Assembly (NCBI GenBank): GCA_001579985.1
Contig: LRSR01009306.1
Coordinates: 1-25,945 of the forward strand
Direction of reading: 5' to 3'
Source of the DNA: Hypsibius dujardini
Taxonomy: Eukaryota; Tardigrada; Eutardigrada; Parachela; Hypsibiidae
Length of the DNA: 25,945 bases
Made by a program: the position numbers and the translations under genes. The notes beneath the pieces were generated by a model. The model worked only from the letters and a program-made list of their open reading frames with translations. It had not been told where the DNA came from and did no database searches. Below are positions 1-9,241 of the stretch, one piece after another (the first letter of the stretch is position 1; each line of letters opens with the position of its first letter).

Positions 1-506
1 GGCCGATGTCCATTGTGATATCGTCCCGGCGTGCCATGTGCAGCGCTATTAGGCTGGCTTCTTGTAGCACACATTGTAAAATGAGCTGCTGCGCCGCATG
101 TCACGTCACAGTCCACGACCCTCGCTACTTGCTTCAAAAGTTCGTGATCTCCTATGGGGTCGATAGTATGGCAGAAAATAATGTAGATCCGCTTGACCAA
201 CCCTTTCAACGCAGCGAGCTCGTGAACGTTCGACAGGCTGATCCCGTCGCGACCCAACGATATGTCCACTTCATCACCGTGGCAGTTGATTACGAGATTG
301 TGCAAGAATCCACAGCTCGTTTGTTCGGCTTTCTCAACTACCGAAGACACTATTTTACTTAGTCTAATATGGCGTGCAATTTTCCAATCGCTCCAGCAGT
401 GTGAGAGGCCAGGCACTTCATAATTCAGTGCCATCGATGGCTGATCTAACAAAGTATTGACGTCCGGCCTCAGAGGCTCTACCTGTGCTGATTGTTGCGA
501 TCCCAT
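1..506 (-). CDS. Clan CD (caspase/CHAT/DUF4347-like) domain protein, 3' end cut by window edge
   Basis: Open frame of 168 codons from an ATG at 506 down to base 1 with no stop, so the gene continues past the left edge. Residues 68-145 read as one compact alpha/beta domain: a hydrophobic strand ending in NCHG (His76), a glycine-rich stretch, then an ALKG helix and a second strand ending in IIFCHT (Cys112). A His-Gly at the end of one strand and a Cys at the end of a later strand is the layout of clan CD peptidase-like folds (CHAT, DUF4347, caspase relatives). The family name is my inference; the paralogy to the plus-strand gene at 1064 is directly visible (EVPG, NLV.NC, SNVH/ANVH, LKG.V..IYI). 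The sequence just before the ATG ends in a splice-acceptor-like TTTCTAG, so a 5' non-coding or short coding exon may lie upstream. Function unknown; a cysteine protease or its regulator is the simplest guess. Confidence 0.7.
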   Translation of the reverse strand, partial: MGSQQSAQVEPLRPDVNTLLDQPSMALNYEVPGLSHCWSDWKIARHIRLSKIVSSVVEKAEQTSCGFLHNLVINCHGDEVDISLGRDGISLSNVHELAALKGLVKRIYIIFCHTIDPIGDHELLKQVARVVDCDVTCGAAAHFTMCATRSQPNSAAHGTPGRYHNGHR

Positions 507-678
507 ACCTAGAAATGCAAGATTATTTTAGCTTCAGAAACTTGAACAAAATAATTCGATGAAGCGTACTAGTTCGGAGTGAAACCTGTGGCGGGTACGG
601 TCAGCTAAAACTGCATGCATGCACACCTTGATCAGTCAAAAGCGAGTCGCGCCTACTCCGAGCAGTTTATGTGAGTTT

Positions 679-1052
679 GATATTTAAAAGTGCAAATCAA
701 ACAATAGATACTGGTAGAAAGCGCGGCAGGCAATGGCTAAAAAGTTGTTTCATTGATAAACAAAGTTAAATTACTGGCCCCACAATCTTTTTAAATATTT
801 AAAAACGCAAAGCAAACAGCTGATAGATACCGTGACAAACAATGGTTAAAAAGTGGTTTCATTAACAAACACAGGTAACTGACCCCTCTCTGCGTTCAAT
901 ATTTAAAAACGCAAATCAAACAATTAATAGATACCGTGACAAACAATGGTAAAAAAGGTGGTTTCATTAACAAACACAAGTAACTGACCCCTCTCTGAGT
1001 TCAATATTTAAAAACGCAAAGCAAACAGCTGATAGATCCCGTGACAAACATA
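679..1052. repeat. Tandem repeat, ~104-115 bp period, about 3.3 copies, in divergent promoter
   Basis: The motif aTATTTAAAAacGCAAA.CAAAC recurs at 679, 794, 898 and 1003. It is followed each time, except in the last partial copy, by a block reading GATA-CCGTGACAAACAATGG, GTTTCATTAACAAAC and CTGACCCCTCTCTG. The first unit (679-793) is the most diverged; the second and third are nearly identical. The array fills most of the space between the two divergent starts at 506 (minus) and 1064 (plus) and stops 12 bases before the plus-strand ATG. The TATTTAAA core in every unit could act as a TATA-like element; that is inference. Confidence 0.9.
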
Positions 1053-1063
1053 CCCCGCCGAGG

Positions 1064-3151
1064 ATGGTCGTAAATTATGGCTCTCAGGTGGAACTGTTTG
1101 GTAACAAAAAATGGGAGGTGCCTGGGAAGGAACCTGAAGATATCATTAACTATATTGAACGCGTTCCGAGAGAGCTTTTCGCCGGAGTACGTGGCCGAGA
1201 AATGTCCGGAGCAAGAAAAGCGGACATGCTATACAATTTAGTTTTCAACTGCGAATCAGACAGTGTGTGGCCGCTACGTGTGGGCAGTAGCGGTTTCAAC
1301 CAAGCCAACGTGCACCTTTTCAGCTCATTGAAAGGGAAGGTCGACAAAATCTATATTCCGATCAGCGACTTTGCATATGAAATATCAAAAAGAGATTTTG
1401 CTCTGGAAGTTTCGCGATTGGCTGACTGTGTTGTCATTGTCAATTGGGGACAGTTGATGGCGACTTATAATGAGTGCGCGAAAGAAAAATACACATATCT
1501 TCTAGTGCCTTTAACACACGGGCGGAACGGGCTTCAAGGGCTGGTTTACGACAGGGGCCAATACCGAGGGCTTCTTCGTGGTAGCACTTTTAAAGATGTA
1601 AGAAAATTCATTCTTGCTTTATTGCTCCATGAATTCAAGTTATTCGTATCACTGATTTGAATTTCGCAGGTTCTAACATTCAATGTCGACAAAGTGGACG
1701 ATGTATGCCTGAAATGCCGGATAAAGTACCAAGATTTATTTACTTCAACCACGCTCGGCAATGAGAACAGAACCACACCACCATCCGAATCCGATCAACT
1801 TGTATTCGTCGACAATGACGATGTCAACTTGAACCACTACTGCATTCGTTCTACAGATAATGAAAAATTAGGCGCCGGAGCCTTTGGACAAGTAATCAAA
1901 GTGCATTCGTACCACTGGAACAATCAGCCTCACCACGACGGATGTCACGCTCTAAAAATCTTCTATGGCGAGCTAACGTATTCAGAACTGTTCGAGTTAC
2001 AAATTCTGCGCACTTTGCGGCATGAAAACGTTCTTGATCATATTGCCATGGGTCACATCCGCCGAGACCAGACCAGTTTTTATCAAGGAACTTGCATTTT
2101 GATGGAGTATTGTGAGGGGGGAACGCTTGCGGATTTTGTGACGGATAACCCTCCTCTTCCGCCCGCTCAGCTTGTCAACTACACTAGGCAGCTAATTTGT
2201 GGACTGCATTACTTACACGAAACAGTTCAGCCAAAACATATCATCCACGGAACCATACATGGCAGCAACATTTTGTTGAAGGAACGAATTGGCGCCACTC
2301 TCAAAATAGGATCCGTTTCTCACAATGCGGACTTGACAAGCAAAAGGGGGACGTTTCCATCCATGTCTCCAGAGATGTTTGCATGGGACAAAGATGATCC
2401 TCAGATTAAAGTCGGTCGTTCAACTGATATATGGAGTTTGGGGTGTGTGGTTCTAGAAATGTTTTTGCGAGGTCGGATACTTTTTCGGCGTGTCGGTCAG
2501 TCTTCGGTATACATGAATGAGCTTAATGAGCGTGCGCAGATACGGCTGCTGAAGGAAGGTGGTGTCCCAGACGTATGAGGTAAGGGCACTGGAATGGGCC
2601 ACTTGACTTTCCCGTACCCTGGAATGGGCCACCGGGCGGCAGGGGGCGCTCTGTCGCAAATTAATCAAAAACAGATAAGTCACTGCGTAGTCAACGACCT
2701 CTACAGTGGACTTCTTCCAATCGTCTAATGGAACTTTTTATTTCTTTTTTTTAAACATGTTCCCACAATTGTTTTTCATATCTGATACGCGTTCCACCGG
2801 ATTATCGATTATTCTCTGTCGCTTAGAACCTTAGCGATAGCCAAAACTTGTGTGGAAGGTATGATTCCAGGGTGGCCCATTCCAGGGTACGGGAAAAGCA
2901 AGTGTTCCATTCCAGCGCCCTTACCTCATACCCGAGAAATGCCGTCTCCGCTGCGCCAACTTGTGCTTGGATGCTTGAAAGAAACTCCAGCCGAACGGCC
3001 AAAGGCCAAAGTGCTTCTGAAATTATTCACCCGGGATAGTGGCCTCCACAATCTGAAGAACGATACTGCGTGGTCTACTGTGGATGCAGTTTCTGATGAG
3101 CCGACGTCACGAAAACCGTGTCTAGAGGCAGTGAGAGTAGGAACAGACTAA
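1064..3151 (+). CDS. Dead clan CD-like domain fused to a pseudokinase (MAP3K-like fold), split by a foldback element
   Basis: Predicted exons 1064-1597, 1670-2572 and about 2933-3151. The 72-nt intron (GAT/GTAAGA ... TTTCGCAG/GTT) is phase 0. Residues 55-135 are paralogous to the minus-strand neighbour, but the NCHG His is Glu64 and the strand-end Cys is Ser101, so the protease-like site is lost. The kinase fold begins with a glycine loop GAGAFGQV (246-253); Lys274 (HALK) and a candidate helix-C Glu287 are kept. HRD has become HGT (371-373) with Asn378 kept, and DFG has become SVS (393-395). SPE (411-413) and DIWSLG (Asp431) are intact. Without the catalytic and metal-binding aspartates this should be a pseudokinase acting as a scaffold or allosteric partner. 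The C-lobe breaks at 2573 in a TIR element that brings a TGA (2576-2578), and resumes after it with SPLRQLVLGCL and the ERP Arg. The gene may be broken, or the element may be spliced; the exact second junction is unresolved. Confidence 0.7.
1598..1669 (+). other. Intron of the pseudokinase fusion gene
   Basis: 72 nt with a GTAAGA donor and TTTCGCAG acceptor. Without splicing the frame meets a stop at 1658-1660. Removing it joins ...GSTFKD to VLTFNVDK in phase 0 and links the protease-like and kinase-like parts in one frame. Confidence 0.75.
2573..2931. mobile_element. 359-bp foldback element (MITE-like) with ~61-bp terminal inverted repeats
   Basis: 2573-2633 and 2871-2931 are inverted copies of each other with about five mismatches. 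The outer ends read GTATGAGGTAAGGGC and GCCCTTACCTCATAC, and a subrepeat (TGGAATGGGCCAC) occurs twice within each arm. A TA dinucleotide at each end (2574-2575 and 2929-2930) would fit a TA target duplication, but no longer duplication is visible. There is no transposase. It interrupts the kinase C-lobe coding sequence between GGVPD and REMPSPL. The ends carry splice-like strings (donors GTATGAG and GAGGTAAG; acceptors TTCCAG), so an introner-like role is possible. Confidence 0.8.
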
Positions 3152-3639
3152 CATCGTCTGGGGTAAGCAGCAGTGATCTCTCCTGTTGACACAAATGTCA
3201 CCGCACATTCAAAGTGAGGAATTGTTCAGTTCAAAACGGGACTTCTCGACAGATGTCAACCACGACCTATGACTGAGGACACGGAGGAGTTCCAGATACG
3301 CAGTACTTTCCATAGCAAAATCAATCTTTTTATGCTACAAGAAAACCATGAAAAAGGGAATCGCAATTGAATCATTAAGGGCAACCCAGCGCTTTAAAAG
3401 CGTGTAAAATTCTTGACGGGTCGCCGATGATGCTGGGGAGGGGAATATGCCTTTGCGCCTTAAGGATGAATTTTTTCTTCACGTTACCTATGCACAACGC
3501 GTAATGTTTGATCATTTTTTTATGTTCATTAGTATTCTCTGTAGCTTTTAAAGGGGATTTTAATTTTCTAAAATGCTCCTCTATTAAACATTTGATCCTT
3601 GAATTTTGTTATTGTTTTTTTCAGAACCTAACCCCGATA
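3152..3639. other. Intergenic, no gene seen
   Basis: AT-rich sequence downstream of the pseudokinase stop with several T-runs. I see no conserved coding stretch and no clear AATAAA close to the stop. Confidence 0.6.
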
Positions 3640-4985
3640 CCAACAGCTACCCAAACACAACACAGACAGTAAATACAAGTATCCCGATACAGGCACATAC
3701 GTCTAAACTAGGCGTAGACACCGGCAAGGTACAGAATCAAAGACAGACACAGACACATACAGGGACATAGATGCTATGTTAGTACGTGTAATCCGTTGTG
3801 ATTGGTTGTGGTAATTTTTTAGTCAGTGTTTTACGGTGATTCATGTACTCGTACTCTACTCGTATTGTGTAATATACACGTTCTCTTTATACTGAGATTT
3901 GCTGAAGTTGTTCTGGAGTTCAAGAATCAGTAGTGAGATTTCGGCCTAACAATAATATTTGCTTCCGCTTGTGTTTCATTTGAACTCATAAGTCTGGCAC
4001 AACATATCATAGATACATACATACCCATTACTCCGACACTAGCAAAGACACAGACACGCACGGTCAAAGTCAAATGCACAGACAGAGACTCAGAAACAGA
4101 CACTGACAGAGAAAAACCACCAATACCAACACAGATCCATACAAAGACCCTGACGCAGACACAAATGTAGACACAGACCCCGAAAAAGACTCACATTTAT
4201 AGCCGTAGACGCAGATACGTACACTTACTAAAATCCAGGCCGAAACAAAAAGACAGACTTGGATACAGAAAAAAACAGCAAAGATCCAGCTACAGATACA
4301 GAGGCAGACAAACACACATACCCAAACAAAGAAAAGCAAACGGACGCAGGCAAAGGCAAAGACAATGACCAAGCGAAATTCACCGACACAGACAGAGGAA
4401 CAGGCACATACACGGACTCAGCCTTAGACACAGACAGATACCCTAAAGAGGTGAGCATATAGACACAGACGTAGACAAAAACAGAAGCGGAGACATAAAT
4501 TCAGACAAAGACACAGATATGGAGACAGACAGACACACAGATACAAAAACATGCACAGACACAAACAGAGATAAAGAAACAAACGCAGAAACAGAAATAT
4601 ACTCACCTGCAGAGACAATCACAGGGACTGACACAGAAACATACGCAAACACAGACACAGACACAAGTAGGCGCAGAGAAATACCGTATTCCCACGGTCT
4701 CAAAGGAGAGTTGCGCAACACACCAGTGTATTAACATACACACACACCTGCTCAAATATACGCTGGCATGGCGGGCGAAATGCAAGCCCTGGTCAAAAAA
4801 CTGTCCCATGAGACCGGGGGAATATGGTAAATTAACGCAGAGACGGAAACAGACTCATATTCAGAGACAGTCACAGGATTAGACACTGACAGTGACACAA
4901 AGGAAACAGCGAAACCGACACAAACGCAGACAACAAAAACGGACACAGACACAGAAAAAACTTACAGAGACACAGACACGAGCAG
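3640..4985. repeat. Degenerate CACAGA/ACAGAC-type simple repeat tract
   Basis: The plus strand is strongly C/A-rich and T-poor, built on imperfect six-base units such as ACACAG, ACAGAC and ACATAC. It occupies about 3640-3770, 4010-4680 and 4830-4985. It is interrupted at about 3771-4009 by ordinary AT-rich DNA and at 4682-4829 by a MITE. The open frames on both strands here (Thr/Asp/Lys-rich on plus, Val/Ser/Cys/Leu-rich on minus) are repeat translations, not genes. Confidence 0.85.
4682..4829. mobile_element. 148-bp MITE, copy 1 of the TACCGTATTCCC family
   Basis: Imperfect ~28-bp terminal inverted repeats at 4682-4709 and 4802-4829. They begin with TACCGTATTCCC and end with GGGAATATGGTA, with TA at both edges as expected for a TA target duplication. 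The same terminal sequence bounds the longer element at 16515-16798. The body has no coding capacity. It sits inside the CACAGA repeat, so it landed after that repeat expanded. Confidence 0.75.
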
Positions 4986-5999
4986 CTAATTGAACAAGAC
5001 TCAACAAAGAACAGACAAAACAGAACAGACAGAAACAATCAGCAAATTTTGTAAGTCTGAGCGATCGCGAAGCGCGAGCTCCTGGTTTGTATCTAAAGAT
5101 TTTAGCAGCTCAGTTAATGAACTGGAACACCTTTTTGCCTGTCCAATAGTTAAATTGCATGTTCACGATGGTGATGCGAAGCTGCACAGAATTATGTCCT
5201 TTCTGTGTCGTTTATCAAACTACAAGCGGCTTTACAGCGTGTCTCAATTTGTTTTCACAAACATTACTTTCACTGCATAATTTGCGTTTTCTTCCTTATC
5301 GCAGAAAAGTGAAAAGTCTCACCACGGGTTGTCTTAAAATTTATACAAAATAAACTTATTTCTCGGAACTGCAACGGCCCAAAGTTGTGCGACTGTTGTG
5401 ATGTCTCGAGCCCATACTCAAATTTGGCAATCAAAAGTTTCTGGTGCTGGCGCAAAGTCTATTATGTGTTGGCTTATTCATCGTAGACTTCCCTCATGGA
5501 GGCGGCGCCACTTGAAATCCACGGAAAGTGCATGCCCTCATTTGCATCGGCTCAACTTTATTTCCCAAATGTTTCCAAAATTTATTTCTTTTATTCACCT
5601 CTCGGAATTCACCTTTCACAGCACGACTGGTTCCGCCCCTGTGACTGTCCGAGTTCAATCACATCAACAAATTAAAGACTGTTTTTGATATGCAGCCTCT
5701 CATATTAAGCTAAAATGGTGCGACTTAGCTACCGGAAGCGTGTTTCTGTCGCTACGCATGAGGTCCGTACAGAATGTAGAATTTAGTTAACGATAAATGA
5801 TAAAAACAACCGGCTCACATTCTCAGTCTATAGTAAGCTCGATCTCGATGCCACTTGTACACGATTGGTGCCGGGGTAAACAAATTAGTTCCGGCTTTCA
5901 TGTGATTATGATCGATTTTGACCTCTTATATAGGTGCAATTAGAAATTCTCAAATAACTCGTGCCAACTCCAAGCTTCTTTCCTCACAATGCCTTGCCG
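4986..5999. other. Intergenic, no gene seen
   Basis: Mixed-composition DNA with short open frames only (up to 96 codons), none with a recognisable motif or supported splice sites. It lies downstream of the GPCR stop on the minus strand and would include that gene's 3' UTR. Confidence 0.5.
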
Positions 6000-7905
6000 T
6001 CACTTGGAAGCAGGTGCCGAAATTGTTGGTCGATTAGCCGAGCCAACAGGAGCACTGATTCCTACACTGGATGTCCCTTGCAGAGCGGCAGTCCGTTGAG
6101 GCGCAACAGCAGCCCTGTTACCGTTGAAAGTAATTGAGATTGATGGAAATGGGATCTTGCCATATAACTGGTCAAACCCTTTTCGATAGTCCGCGCTCAA
6201 CGCGAACAATGTAACCTACAATCAAAAGGTCACATGTTTTGTTATAAAATTCCAGTAAAAAACAACAACAAACGCTTACGGGATTCGCAATGCAGCTGAA
6301 CATTGACATGAAACGCGACCACAGACCCAACGGCGGCCACAGCAGAATCCAATCCCGTTTTACTTGGAACATCATGGGAAAGAAGACGCAGAGTGTTTCG
6401 ATAACGGTCATTCCTGCCAGTACTTTAGCCCAGGCACGGCGTTTTCGCAGGGTTGCTTCGTGGATGTAAGGCTGTTGTTGTGGATTGACCTGCGATCCGG
6501 TACATGGAAAGTAGGCCTTGACCATCATGCCAAAGTAGATGGAGGTTGAGGTGACGACCGGGAGGAAACGAGAGAACACGCTGGATATCATTAAAAAGGG
6601 ATTGTCCCCGCCGGGTGTGGCTCGAAATGTGCAACTGCCCCAGGGCGGTCCGGCTGTCCAATATCCACCGACGCCACCTGATTAAATAATGAGTTATAAT
6701 TAACATCTTAAAATTATTTACATTTAACTGTACTATTAATCGTTTTGTTTCAAAAGAATTTTATACCTTTTTGGCACTTACCGGATTCGGAACGAATTTT
6801 TGGAAATTATTTTTCTTGCTTCCGTTCGGTTTAGTCCCATGCGATTTGGACATGATTTTTTGTTTTGTCAATCATATTTGTTTGTCCAACTGTTTCAAGT
6901 AAGAAATTCAACTTTTGTTAAGTTAAAAAAAGTTATCACAAAAATCCGGAGGCAACCCACTCGCCCATAGTGTCCCATTGGCGTGTTTTCAGATCCACCC
7001 AAAGAAATGTAAATTATAATTTCGGAAAGAGTAAAATGAAGCGTCAATCGAAAATGCACTTTAGGAAAAATCACATTTTTTTAGCCTTGCTTAGGCAGTG
7101 GCGGGTTGAGGAAGATTAACAGAACCGGGTTTTTTTTCACTACTGTAGACTCCGCACAGCTCAGAGGAGCGGCGCTCGGTTGACTGAAATCATGTCCGGT
7201 CGGAGTTAAAGCCTCGTGGCATGTACATCGTATTGGCTTCAACTCCGACCGGACACAGTTTCAACCAACCGAGCGCCGCTCCCCTGAACTGTGCGAGAGT
7301 CTACAGTACCAGAAAGTGGTATCTGATTGCGAAGCAAATATTTCCACTTGCCAGTTTCAGATGATTCATTTTGAGAAAAGAATCGGATTAAGTTAAAAAA
7401 GGATACAGTTTTACTTGCCTGCATTGGAGGGTAAACCAAATATCAGCGCAATCAGCCAACACACGGCGATTAGGATGATATTATTTTTGTGCCTCGACCA
7501 AATGCGATACTGCCGGGGAACGTGGAGAGCCAGCACCCGATTAATGGCTAGGAAAAGAATGGAGTACTGTTTAGCGCACCAAAGGACGTAGGTGAAAGTC
7601 TGCGCAGCAGCACACGAGAAGTTGGAAACGGGTTGGTTTTGTGTTTGAGAAATGTTGGCCGGGAATGCGACCAGGATGACGAGAAGGTCCACCACAACGA
7701 GGTGGCTGATGAGAAGGCCGGCACCCGCACGGAGATTCTTTTTTGAGTATATGACCGCAAGCAGTGAGACATTGAGCATGGTGGATAAGGCGATTATATA
7801 GTAGGAAACATAGTACCAAACGGCCACGGCATTACTGTATGTCATGTAATTCTGAAATGGACGAAATTGAGCGGAAAGATTTGCAGAATGACTAACATTT
7901 GCCAT
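6000..7905 (-). CDS. Rhodopsin-type (class A) orphan G-protein-coupled receptor
   Basis: Three exons on the minus strand (7905-7419, 6677-6280, 6215-6000) give 366 residues. Intron 1 is GC-AG (CAG/GCAAGT ... AATCAG, phase 1); intron 2 is 64 nt, GTAAGC ... TTGTAG, phase 0. The N-terminus MANVSHSANLS has two N-glycosylation sequons. TM1 has Asn45, TM2 VVVDLL (Asp73), Cys98 precedes TM3, and TM4 has Trp150. Extracellular loop 2 has WGSCTF (Cys178), the expected disulfide partner of Cys98. TM7 reads CIANPVTLF, created by splicing across intron 2, followed by a helix-8-like YRKGFDQL. Reading through that junction instead gives an unlikely Cys-rich tail, which supports the splice. The TM3 DRY motif is NRV (122-124). 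The C-tail is Ser/Ala-rich. Ligand and coupling cannot be told. Start chosen at the ATG in context AAAATGG; upstream in-frame codons lack ATG. Confidence 0.9.
6678..7418 (-). other. GC-AG intron 1 of the GPCR
   Basis: 741 nt. The donor AATGCAG/GCAAGT is the strong consensus used by GC donors and no GT donor keeps the frame. The acceptor is TTTAATCAG/GTGGCG. Joining in phase 1 restores extracellular loop 2 with its conserved Cys. The intron carries the hairpin element at 7141-7308. Confidence 0.8.
7141..7308. mobile_element. 168-bp hairpin MITE inside GPCR intron 1
   Basis: Two arms of ~74 bp (7141-7213 and 7235-7308) are inverted copies with roughly nine differences, separated by a ~20-nt loop. 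The ends are TACTGTAGACTC and GAGTCTACAGTA, giving TA at both edges. The core GGAGCGGCGCTCGGTTG is perfectly kept in both arms. GC-rich relative to the surrounding intron. No coding capacity. An intronic transcript would fold into one long hairpin. Confidence 0.85.
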
Positions 7906-8968
7906 TTTGTTTACTGACGCGTGAAAAAAAGTGAAAAATAAAGCATACACTGAACAGCGTCGATGGAAACTGCTTCAAAAATGAAGGCTTAATCTGTTTT
8001 TCAGTTTCTCCGCTTCCTGGTGATAAACCGTAATTAATCTAATTCAAGCTGAGCCTCTCATGTTTGAGTACATCTATTGCTGAAGATGTTTGCCAGCTCA
8101 TTTCCGGGAAGCAACTGCGTTCTGAAACTCTTCCAGTGGGAGGGGGGATACTTTTCTCCCCCACTACCCCACCTTTTTTGGAGTGCTTGGTGAGCTTAAC
8201 GGCACTGAGTTGTTTTGCTCAAAATTGGACATTCGCTCCATTGTCATAGAGGAAGAAATAATTGTAAACGGTTGTAGTTGCTAATTGTTAATCACTATGA
8301 TATCTTTAATTCTCTTGGAATCAGGGATTTTGGACATATGTAGAAAAGTCCTGGCCAGATTTGGTCCTAACAAGTTGTATCCATTCGGAAAACTTTGTGA
8401 TCAATCAGTTAATCAAACACCGACATGAGGTCTTTGAAGATGGCACCAAGATGGAGTGCGAATGCTCCACCACAACAAAATGCAGACCATAAAAAGTGTT
8501 GAAGTTCGGTTTGGCTAGCAGACTGCAGCGAACTCATTATTCACTCTCCCTGACTTTATCTGGCTCGGGTAAAGGTCGTTTATCGGCACAACCCGCAGAT
8601 ACCGTAGGCAAAACTTATTTTGCAAGTTCAAAGGCTTCATTATGCGACCTGGTGACTCTTGGCGGGCTTTGTAGAAAGAGGGTCTGCACGGGGAACTTCA
8701 AAGCCATGTTTTGCGATTCGGTCATATTCGGTTTTGCAATACGTATTTGCTATCAGTTTTCTTTTCAGTAGGATGTTTTTCTGCTGATTACACTCTGATT
8801 GAGCGAATTCTGCAAAATATCCTGCTTGCTGCTCGCTCGCGTTAGGTTAATTTAAGCTTGTGAGCGAATATTAATTGAGTTTGACTCCTCATTATTACTA
8901 AGTCACGCCAAAAGGGCTACATAGTGCACTTAGCTTCATTTGAAGTTTAATTTCTTATTCTACTGCAA
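7906..8968. other. Intergenic, GPCR promoter side; no gene seen
   Basis: Holds the upstream region of the minus-strand GPCR. Short open frames only. A small G/C-rich imperfect hairpin lies around 8136-8167 (AGTGGGAGGGG ... CTCCCCCACT). I see no recognisable coding or RNA gene. Confidence 0.5.
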
Positions 8969-9241
8969 ATGGATGTTCTGTTAGAAATGCGTCGTGGCGA
9001 CTTTAAGCGAGATTTATGGCTGCCGCTGTCGTTCCTTGCAGTGACTGCGTCTGGTGACAGGAAGCATGCTATTTTGAGAGATTGCGTAAAACAGTTTAAC
9101 GTGGGATTGCTATCCTGCCCCCCGGAGCCCGGACGCGACAGCGGTCTTAGCATTGTGCTTGGGGAGCCCGGAAATGTGGATAAAGCCATGGCTTCTGTAA
9201 GGCAGATTGATTCGCGGCAGTTCGAGGCGGAAGATGTCTGA
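8969..9241 (+). CDS. Small hypothetical protein, 90 residues
   Basis: ATG in a good context (GCAAATGG) opens a 90-codon frame ending in TGA. Its base composition is clearly richer in G+C than the flanks, and both strands are open here. The product has a hydrophobic stretch (LWLPLSFLAVTA, residues 17-28) and a C-terminal region with GLSIVLGEPGNVDKAM that looks like a beta strand, turn and helix. I do not recognise a family; a faint resemblance to ACT-type ligand-binding domains is not enough to name it. A donor-like TCT/GTAAGG at 9195 means it could be the first exon of a longer gene. Confidence 0.35.
   Translation: MDVLLEMRRGDFKRDLWLPLSFLAVTASGDRKHAILRDCVKQFNVGLLSCPPEPGRDSGLSIVLGEPGNVDKAMASVRQIDSRQFEAEDV

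Noticed and set aside
6-362. Plus-strand 118-codon open frame
   Set aside because: Antisense shadow of the minus-strand clan CD-like gene, whose frame shows clear paralogy to the gene at 1064.
679-1052. CRISPR-like regularly spaced repeat
   Set aside because: The whole ~105-bp unit is repeated with no unique spacers, and the genome is eukaryotic.
4070-4952. Several open frames on both strands, Val/Ser/Cys-rich or Thr/Asp/Lys-rich
   Set aside because: Translations of the CACAGA simple repeat; no start context, splice sites or domain.
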